In this document: positions 44,263 through 50,902 of the stretch, one piece after another
How the letters are laid out: every line of letters starts with the position of its first letter
How positions within the stretch are numbered: the stretch's first letter is position 1
NCBI GenBank assembly: GCA_029261655.1
Contig: JAJDAY010000034.1
Location: forward strand, 1-50,902
Direction: 5' to 3'
DNA: 50,902 nt
DNA from: Nitrospinaceae bacterium
GTDB taxonomy: Bacteria; Nitrospinota; Nitrospinia; Nitrospinales; VA-1
Made by a program: the position numbers and the translations under genes
Notes under the pieces: model-generated
What the model saw: only the letters and a program-made list of their open reading frames with translations
Database searches by the model: none
What the model was told of the DNA's origin: nothing

Positions 44263-44288
44263 AACCCAGTGGAAACACTGGGTTTTTT
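44263..44288 (+). terminator. Intrinsic terminator after tRNA-Met
   Basis: AACCCAGTG-GAAA-CACTGGGTT with a following T-run: a perfect 9-bp stem with a GAAA tetraloop. It ends transcription of the tRNA and lies just before the integrase start. Confidence 0.93.
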
Positions 44289-44294
44289 GTTTTC

Positions 44295-45438
44295 ATGACA
44301 TCCATAGTTGCCCCTATGCCACTCACAGCCACCCTGACAAAACACAACGCAAATAATGAACAGATCAAGCGCCAATACCTTTCCTTTTTGAAGGAAGCGA
44401 AGCGGCAAAGTGAGCTGACGGTGGACGCGGTAGCCAAGGCGCTTAACCGATTCGAGGTCTACACCAAATACCGTGACTTCAAAGCATTTCACTTTGAGCA
44501 GGCGATTGCGTTTAAGAAAAACTTAGCCGAACAGAGGAATCAACAAACTGGAGAAAAGTTGAGTAAATCGACTCTGCACTCGACTCTCGCAAATCTTAAA
44601 CGGTTTTTTCAATGGCTTTCTGGTCAGTCGGGCTACAAGTCCCGCATTCGCTACTACGACGCTGAATATTTCAATATATCCGATAAAGACATGCGTATAG
44701 CAACGGCTCGCCGGGAGCAGAAGGCCCCTACCTTGGAACAAGTGAAACATGCAATCTCCAAAATGCCCGTAGAAACTGAAATCGACCTGCGTAACCGAGC
44801 AATAATGGCCTTCACAATCCTGACCGGTGCGCGGGATAGCGCCATTGCGTCCATGAAGTTGATACATGTAGACCTAGCGGCAGGAAAGACTGAACAGGAT
44901 GCTCGCGAGGTTAAAACAAAATTCAGTAAAACCTTCACAACTTTCTTTTTCTCGGTCGGGGATGAGATTCTTGAAATCGTTACCGATTGGATGATGTATT
45001 TGCGACAAGAAAAACTTTGGGGGAATGACGATCCCCTGTTTCCTGCCACGCTGGTGAAGGTCGGAGTCAAACAGCAATTTGAAGCAGTCGGATTGAAACG
45101 GAAACATTGGAGTACCACAACGCCTATTCGTAAGATTTTTCGTGATGCTTTTGAAAGTGCTGGCCTGCCCTATTTCAATCCGCACAGTATTAGGGACACT
45201 CTTGTTCGGTTGGGCCAAACCACCTGCCAGACTCCAGAGTATTTCAAGGCGTGGAGCCAAAATCTTGGCCATGAATAAGGTAATGACAACCTTCTATAGC
45301 TATGGTGAGGTAGGTAATCGACGCCAGGGTGAGATCATCAGGAACTTGGCTAACCCGCAATATACCGTAAAGCCAGAGGTAACCGAACTGGCCAAAGCCA
45401 TAGCCCAAGAAATGCGTCAGTCAGATTGTAGCGACTAA
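44295..45438 (+). pseudogene. Tyrosine recombinase/phage integrase, frameshifted before the catalytic tyrosine
   Basis: The first frame (44295-45278, 327 residues) has the N-terminal SAM-like domain and the catalytic core: Arg in TGARDSAIASM, Lys region VKTKFSKTF, HSIRDTLVRLG (H-x-x-R) and NLGHE. It then meets TAA at 45276. Skipping T45276 continues as KVMTTFYSYGEVGNRRQGEIIRNL to 45438. That is the expected C-terminus with the nucleophilic tyrosine. One extra base therefore separates Arg/His from Tyr. An ATG at 45271 could start the 55-residue tail alone. Position just behind tRNA-Met is typical for an integrative element. A sequencing error cannot be excluded. Confidence 0.88.
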
Positions 45439-45851
45439 TCATTCGGGTAAAACTTGGCAGGGGGCGGTATAAATCTTAACTGCTTTCAGAACATAGGACC
45501 GATACGGTAGTCAATTTTTTATAAAAAATGAAAATTTTGTTACAAAACAAATTTAATACCCGTTATTCTAAAACGCAATTTGTGTTTGAAATTCTTGCAA
45601 ACGAAATTAAAATTCTTTCTTAAAAGTATTTAAATTTTATAAAAAGTTAATTTAAAAGTTGACTTTTAATTTCATATCAATTATGTTCCGCCCAAGTTGT
45701 CCTAAAAAAATCAAAATAAAGATTTCCCACCTAAATATTCCGAGTCGAAAAAAATTTATCGTAGTTAGACACACCGCAAGCTCTGAAAATTGAAGTTCTA
45801 AGTTGGTTGATTGCTGCTCCCAGAATTTAATTCGTATTGGAGATTCTCCCC
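45439..45851. other. 413-bp AT-rich intergenic stretch
   Basis: No gene seen. From about 45505 to 45780 the sequence is very rich in A and T, with many A and T runs, unlike the rest of the window. It separates the integrase remnant from the Rhs-type gene and may hold that gene's promoter. GGAGA at 45839-45843 is the ribosome binding site for the ATG at 45852. Confidence 0.5.
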
Positions 45852-48800
45852 ATGATGTCTGTCCACTTCCTTTTGAAGTCCTGTCGATTTCTGCTTTCCT
45901 TTCTTCTTCTTTTCATAGTTTTTTTGGCGCAACCTGGAATTTTAGTTGCGCAAGAAAAAGTGGATATGCCCATTGGTTCGGTTGGTGGCAACGTTCGTGC
46001 CGACCTGTTTACTGGAACGGCAACCACCAGTATTCCCATTGCAGTCCCGCCGGGACGAAAAGGCATTCAACCGCAATTGGCCCTGATCTATGGCAGTGCC
46101 AATGGCAATGGCTGGGTGGGCATGGGCTGGAAGCTTGAAAAAAGCGTCATTGACCGACAGACTAAATTTGGCTTGGATTATTCAGGGGATGACTACCGGG
46201 TCAGCTTGTCCGGTATCAACGCCGACTTGGTCAATATAGGGACAGACGAGTATCGTGCAAAGATAGAAGGCAGTTTTACCAGGGTGATGAAACTCACAGC
46301 CGCTGATGGCAAGCCGTATTTTGAGGCTACCGACAAAACCGGAACAAAATATCTTTTCGGACAAGTGCCAGCAACTCGCATGTCCGACCCCGCGGATGCC
46401 AGTCGCATCATCCGTTGGTGTTTGGATCGTGTGGAAGATGTGCATGGCAATTACATGACCATCAGCTACACGCTGGATCAGAACTATGGCTACTTGTCTC
46501 GCATCGACTACACTGGCAATAGCGTTCAAAGCCTGGCTCCGACCCACAGTGTTGAGTTTCATTTAGAAGACCGCACTGACGCACCGCCTCTTTATTACAC
46601 AAAATATTTGACTAAAGTAGCCAAGCGACTCAAAACGATAGAAGTTCGCGCTAACGGCAATCTGGTGCGTGCGTATAAACTTACCTACACCACAAGCGCC
46701 AGCACCAATCGATCCCTGCTCGCTACTGTCCAGCAGTTTGGCAAAGATGTGACCATCGATGCCAACAAGGATATAACTGGAGGAACATCGTTGCCTGCGC
46801 AAGTTTTTTCAGGGCCAAACAACTTTTCCCAATTTTTCAAAAATAACCAAGATATCACGAATTTATTTAGCGCGACTGAGGTCACTTGGGCAGCCGACAA
46901 AAGAAATTTACGGGGTGGTGATTTTAATGGCGATGGTAATTCCGACATTATTCTGCAGGGGGTCAATAATAATGATGCAACCTTTTTACTTTTTGCAGAC
47001 GGAAATGGGGGGTTTCAACCTGTACAAGACGTCTCCAATTCATTTGGTCTGACTGCAGGCGTTTGGGTGGACGTCCAAAGGAAATTAGCGGTTGGTGATT
47101 TCAATGGCGACGGTAGTTCCGACATCATTCTACAGGGGGTCGATGGGACTAAGTCTTCATACTTGCTTTTGGCCGACGGAAGTGGAGGGTTTCAATCTCA
47201 AGGTTTTATTAACAATTTATATGGCATGACTGCGATCAAATGGGCCGCCAACAAAGGAAGGTTGGCAGTGGGTGATTTCAATGGTGACGGTAATTCAGAT
47301 GTCATATTGCAGGGGCTCAATAATGGTGATGCAACCTTTTTACTTATTGCAGACGGAAATGGGGGGTTTCAACCTGTACAAGACGTCTCCAATTCATTTG
47401 GTCTGGTTGCAGGCAGTTGGGTGGCTGTCCAAAGGAATTTACGGGTTGGTGATTTCAATGGCGACGGTAGTTCCGACATCATTCTACAGGGGGTCGATGG
47501 GACTAAGTCTTCATACTTGCTTTTGGCCGACGGAAGTGGTGGGTTTCAATCTCAAGGTTTCATCGACAATTTATATGGCATGACTGCGGTCAAATGGGCC
47601 GGCACTAAAGAGAATTTAGCGGTTGGTGATTTCAATGGCGATGGTAATTCCGACATCATTCTGCAGGGGGTCAATAATGGTGATGAAACCTTTTTACTTA
47701 TTGCAGACGGAAATGGGGGATTTCTACCTGTACAAGACGTCTCCAATTCATTTGGTCTGACTGCAGGCAGTTGGGTGGCCGTCCAAAGGAATTTGCGGGT
47801 TGGTGATTTTAATGGCGATGGTAGTTCCGATATCATTCTACAGGGGGCCGATGGGACCAAGTCTTCATACTTGCTTTTGGCCGACGGAAGTGGTGGGTTT
47901 CAATCTCAAGGTTTCATCGACAATTTATATGGCATGACTGCGGTCAAATGGGCCGCCAACCAAGGGAATTTACGAGTTGGTGATTTCAATGGCGACGGTC
48001 GTTCAGACATCATACTACAGGGGCTCAATAATAGTTTTGATACACTCTCACTCACGGCAGAAGATATAGAAACCGACCTTCTGACTTCCATGTCAAATGG
48101 ATTTGGGGGTAGTGCGACGATTGCTTATTTGCCTTCCACACAGTTTAGCAACACACAGTTACCGTATCCGGTGCAGACGGTTGAGAGCATCACCAGCGAT
48201 GATGGTAATGGCAATGTTGCGACTTCCAGTTATGAGTTCTCAGGTGGCTATCACCATTTTACGGATCGAGAGTTTCGTGGTTTTGATTTCGCCAGAGTCA
48301 CAGGACCGGTGGGGCCGAACGGTGAACAGGCGGTAGAAGAGACCTGGTTTCATCAGGGCAACGACATTGCCGTGGATGTCAACGACCCCAGTGTCGCGGA
48401 CGGCTATCTTAAAGGCGCAGTGTTTCGTAAACGAGTCTCGGATAACTCAGGCAATATTTATTCGGAAACCCGGACGACTTATACGGCGGATGACGATGGC
48501 CTGGCGCCATTTTATACGCCACCGGTTCAAGTCATCACCGATATTTGTAATGGCAACACGTGTACGGCTCAAACCCAAACCGACTTTTCTTATGACATCT
48601 ATGGCAATGTCACCCAGGAAGTCCAGCGTAAAGATGTTGTTGAGACGACAGATGACATCACCATCGTCCGTTCCTTTTCCCCTAACACAACAGCCTGGAT
48701 ATTGGGTCTCCCGACTTCTGAAACAATTTATGAAGGCATCGGCACGGGCGGGACTCAGAAAACTTTAACGGATTTTTATTATGACGGAACGACGAGTTGC

Positions 48801-50902
48801 GGGGTCGCCTCGACCAACCAACTTCCTTCCAAAGGTCTTCTCACCCGCACTGTCAAATGGTTGAGCGCAAGCGCCGATCCTGAAACCCGGATCGCTTACG
48901 ATGTTTTTGGCAACCCGGTTTGTTCCCGCAATGCCAATGGCAATACCACCAGCATGACTTACGACAGCGAAGGTTTCTTTGAAACCACCTTCACGGATTC
49001 CTTGAGCTTTGTAACCACGACGCAATACTATGGCGTGGGCGGCATTGCCGCAGATAACGGAATATACGGGCAAGTCAAGCAAGTCACCGATCCCAACGGC
49101 GCAAACGTATCGACTGAGTATGATGCTTTAGGCAGGATCACATCTGTGACTCAACCGGATGGGTTCGTCACCACCACGAGTTACAACAGTTTCGGAACCG
49201 TAGGAACCCAACATGTTCGGAGTGATAGCTCTTTGGGGTTGTCCACCTGGTCTTACTTCGATGGGATGGGACGAAAGATTTTGGCAAAGGGAACGGGCAC
49301 GGATGGCAAGATCATCGTATCTAAAACAGAATACGATGTTCGGGGTGCTGTCAAGCGCAGCAGTCTGCCTTATTTTGAAGTTGGCGGCTCTCCGCTTTGG
49401 ACCACTGTCACCTATGACACGGCAGGCCGCGTGCTCCAGACCGTCAACCCGGATGGCAGTCGAACCCTCACCTGTTATGACGACTGGGTACAGGTCTCGA
49501 TCAACGCCAACGATCAAAAAAAGCGCGTGGTTCAGGATGCCGATGGACGCGCTCTCGCTGTTCAGGAATATCTGGGAACGCATACTACCTGCGACACGGC
49601 TGTGGGTACGACTTATTCCACGACGCTCTACCAATATGACGTTTTAGGCAATCTTCGCTTTGTGACCGATGCTCAGAGCAATCAGTCGGAAATGCGTTAC
49701 GACGAGTTGTCGCGCAAGGTCTATATGGATGATCCGGATATGGGCATTTGGACCTACGCTTACGATACGGTTGGCAACCTGACGCTTCAAACTGACGCTA
49801 AGGGCCAACAGATTCATTTCCAGTATGACGTCTTAAATAGGCAAGTGCAGAAGGACTTCGGCACGCAAAAGACCTTGGGGTCCGGAGACGTGGTCTACAC
49901 CTTCGATGGATCGACGAGCAATGGAATAGGGCGCTTGACCAATGTGGCGGATTCTTCCGGCACCTCGACTTTTTTCTATGACATAGCAGGCCGAGGCATA
50001 CGCACCGACAAGGTGGTCAGCGGGACCACCTACACCACCCAGAGCGTTTACGATGGGCTGGGACGAATCACCACGCTCACCTATCCAGACAATAGTTCAG
50101 TCACCCATACCTACAATGGCCCTCAGCTCCAAAGTGTTCAGGAAGGTGCTACTACCTATGTGAGTTACGCAGGGTTTAACGCCCTTGGCCAGCCGGCAAC
50201 GATGACCTCAGGCAACGGTGTGGTCACAACTTACACTTACGATGCGCAAAACTTTCGCCTCGCAACACTAAAGACAGTCAACTCAAGCCTTACATTGCAA
50301 GACCTGGGTTATACCTTCGATGCCGGCGGCAACGTGACGGCCATCACCAATCCCATTCATGGGAATCAGGTTTTTGCTTACGACGATCTAAACAGGCTCA
50401 CCAGTGCTTCGGGAATGACCGTGGACCCCTCCACTTTCAGCTACGATCAATTAGGCAATATGCTCTCCAACTCCCGGATTGGAACTTATAACTATGCAGA
50501 TGGGGCGCAATCGGCGGCGATTGAAACTGAAGAGTCCAGCACTTATGCATTATGGGCTCCCCAAGAGAAAATAGCAGTACGCGACTATAACGAATGGACT
50601 CTTGCTAAAAATGCAGGTTTAACAACAACGGAATCCATAGTCACTCAAACCGATTCAATTTCACAATCAGGCTCAAGCGCTTTTGCCGGGGCCAATATTG
50701 TTGATGCGAGTTTTAATAGTGGAGACACGGTTCGCTGGACCCTCGCTTCTGTTTTACTCAGCGAGAATTTTAATGATGGCGATTATGTAGGTTGGAGTAT
50801 TGTTGATTTGGGGACTAACGATGGCCCTTCTGTGTGGTCCGCAGTGACGGGATCTTTGGTACAAAGTTCGGACATTTATGGCCTTCTAAATAACGAGTGG
50901 GT
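45852..50902 (+). CDS. Secreted SpvB/FG-GAP/Rhs-repeat giant protein (3' truncated by window)
   Basis: At least 1683 codons, open to the window end. ATG 45852 (or 45855) follows GGAGA. Signal peptide about 1-36; SpvB/TcB-like N-terminal domain about 40-330 (start PIGSVGGNVRADLFTGTATT, then YGSANGNGWVGMGWKLE); seven FG-GAP/VCBS-like units at residues 357-730 with GDFNGDGxSDIILQG; then a TcdB-middle-like segment. From about residue 1000 come Rhs/YD repeats (YDALGRITSVTQPDG, YDTVGNLTLQTDAKGQ). The last visible part, from about 1636, reads ENFNDGDYVGW, like a concanavalin-type domain. Such proteins form hollow shells that carry a C-terminal toxin or adhesin tip, which lies beyond the window. Secretion route and cargo are unknown. 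Confidence 0.9.
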   Translation, partial: MMSVHFLLKSCRFLLSFLLLFIVFLAQPGILVAQEKVDMPIGSVGGNVRADLFTGTATTSIPIAVPPGRKGIQPQLALIYGSANGNGWVGMGWKLEKSVIDRQTKFGLDYSGDDYRVSLSGINADLVNIGTDEYRAKIEGSFTRVMKLTAADGKPYFEATDKTGTKYLFGQVPATRMSDPADASRIIRWCLDRVEDVHGNYMTISYTLDQNYGYLSRIDYTGNSVQSLAPTHSVEFHLEDRTDAPPLYYTKYLTKVAKRLKTIEVRANGNLVRAYKLTYTTSASTNRSLLATVQQFGKDVTIDANKDITGGTSLPAQVFSGPNNFSQFFKNNQDITNLFSATEVTWAADKRNLRGGDFNGDGNSDIILQGVNNNDATFLLFADGNGGFQPVQDVSNSFGLTAGVWVDVQRKLAVGDFNGDGSSDIILQGVDGTKSSYLLLADGSGGFQSQGFINNLYGMTAIKWAANKGRLAVGDFNGDGNSDVILQGLNNGDATFLLIADGNGGFQPVQDVSNSFGLVAGSWVAVQRNLRVGDFNGDGSSDIILQGVDGTKSSYLLLADGSGGFQSQGFIDNLYGMTAVKWAGTKENLAVGDFNGDGNSDIILQGVNNGDETFLLIADGNGGFLPVQDVSNSFGLTAGSWVAVQRNLRVGDFNGDGSSDIILQGADGTKSSYLLLADGSGGFQSQGFIDNLYGMTAVKWAANQGNLRVGDFNGDGRSDIILQGLNNSFDTLSLTAEDIETDLLTSMSNGFGGSATIAYLPSTQFSNTQLPYPVQTVESITSDDGNGNVATSSYEFSGGYHHFTDREFRGFDFARVTGPVGPNGEQAVEETWFHQGNDIAVDVNDPSVADGYLKGAVFRKRVSDNSGNIYSETRTTYTADDDGLAPFYTPPVQVITDICNGNTCTAQTQTDFSYDIYGNVTQEVQRKDVVETTDDITIVRSFSPNTTAWILGLPTSETIYEGIGTGGTQKTLTDFYYDGTTSCGVASTNQLPSKGLLTRTVKWLSASADPETRIAYDVFGNPVCSRNANGNTTSMTYDSEGFFETTFTDSLSFVTTTQYYGVGGIAADNGIYGQVKQVTDPNGANVSTEYDALGRITSVTQPDGFVTTTSYNSFGTVGTQHVRSDSSLGLSTWSYFDGMGRKILAKGTGTDGKIIVSKTEYDVRGAVKRSSLPYFEVGGSPLWTTVTYDTAGRVLQTVNPDGSRTLTCYDDWVQVSINANDQKKRVVQDADGRALAVQEYLGTHTTCDTAVGTTYSTTLYQYDVLGNLRFVTDAQSNQSEMRYDELSRKVYMDDPDMGIWTYAYDTVGNLTLQTDAKGQQIHFQYDVLNRQVQKDFGTQKTLGSGDVVYTFDGSTSNGIGRLTNVADSSGTSTFFYDIAGRGIRTDKVVSGTTYTTQSVYDGLGRITTLTYPDNSSVTHTYNGPQLQSVQEGATTYVSYAGFNALGQPATMTSGNGVVTTYTYDAQNFRLATLKTVNSSLTLQDLGYTFDAGGNVTAITNPIHGNQVFAYDDLNRLTSASGMTVDPSTFSYDQLGNMLSNSRIGTYNYADGAQSAAIETEESSTYALWAPQEKIAVRDYNEWTLAKNAGLTTTESIVTQTDSISQSGSSAFAGANIVDASFNSGDTVRWTLASVLLSENFNDGDYVGWSIVDLGTNDGPSVWSAVTGSLVQSSDIYGLLNNEW
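46920..48038 (+). repeat. 177-bp tandem repeats (FG-GAP units) in an alternating A/B pattern
   Basis: The codon for Asp of GDFNGDG occurs at 46920, 47097, 47274, 47451, 47628, 47805 and 47982, always 177 bp (59 residues) apart. Units 1, 3 and 5 share ATFLLxADGNGGF and PVQDVSNSFGL; units 2, 4 and 6 share SSYLLLADGSGGFQSQGF. The seventh is partial. The true duplication unit is therefore 354 bp. Confidence 0.95.

Noticed and set aside
45803..46138. 111-codon frame at the start of the Rhs gene
   Set aside because: Out of frame with the long open frame that has a ribosome binding site, signal peptide and SpvB domain.
46920..48038. 177-bp periodic DNA considered as a CRISPR or satellite array
   Set aside because: It is in frame throughout and encodes FG-GAP-like protein repeats.

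Overview
The window looks like part of a chromosome of a Gram-negative, respiring, free-living bacterium, most likely a Nitrospinota (Nitrospina-like) lineage. This assignment is inference from gene content: a cytochrome bc complex with a large multihaem subunit, an FtsEX-EnvC-Ctp block, a mitochondrial-type aconitase and several ribonuclease-inhibitor-like leucine-rich-repeat proteins. No rRNA or other decisive marker gene is present. TTG and GTG starts are common. About 45 genes are supported, with one tRNA gene and one frameshifted integrase.

Layout. (1) 1-5505: the 3' part of a respiratory operon. It has the end of a Rieske protein, split cytochrome b (N-terminal b6-like half and C-terminal subunit-IV-like half), an octahaem c-type subunit, a 60-residue membrane peptide and a membrane-anchored degenerate Mrr-like domain. 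(2) 5665-8087: metF with a tiny leader ORF, a secreted SUMF1-like protein and a leucine-rich-repeat protein. (3) 8154-9748: minus-strand lytic transglycosylase and a sulfite-oxidase-like molybdoenzyme. (4) 9953-17056: three large glycan-assembly proteins (a GT-GT-methyltransferase-TPR fusion, a CgeB/Maf-like glycosyltransferase, a GT9 heptosyltransferase-like enzyme). They are followed by a convergent divergent-type phosphoglycerate kinase and a divergent rne/rng gene. (5) 20905-22220: mostly gene-poor, with one small membrane ORF. (6) 22221-23687: SUMF1-like lipoprotein and HmuY-like protein on the minus strand. (7) 23873-31011: an unknown gene, then ftsE-ftsX-envC-like-ctp-tsaD and an NAD-dependent epimerase. 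(8) 30971-32766: larB and gpsA on the minus strand. (9) 32976-35163: envelope genes (YfgM-like TPR, M48 protease, SH3-like) ending at a strong bidirectional terminator shared with the minus-strand aconitase. (10) 37700-44038: accessory genes, including a parDE toxin-antitoxin pair flanked by a duplicated 3' end of an LRR gene. (11) 44153-50902: a tRNA-Met followed by a broken integrase, an AT-rich gap and the 5' 5 kb of a secreted SpvB/FG-GAP/Rhs giant protein that runs off the window.

The points most worth a second look are: the toxin-antitoxin cassette bounded by a 79-bp copy of its neighbour's gene end; the 177-bp repeats in the Rhs protein arranged as a 354-bp higher-order unit; the tRNA-proximal integrase cut by one extra base before its catalytic tyrosine; the cytochrome b6-type cysteine in a complex with an octahaem subunit; and the membrane-tethered Mrr fold that has lost its nuclease residues.
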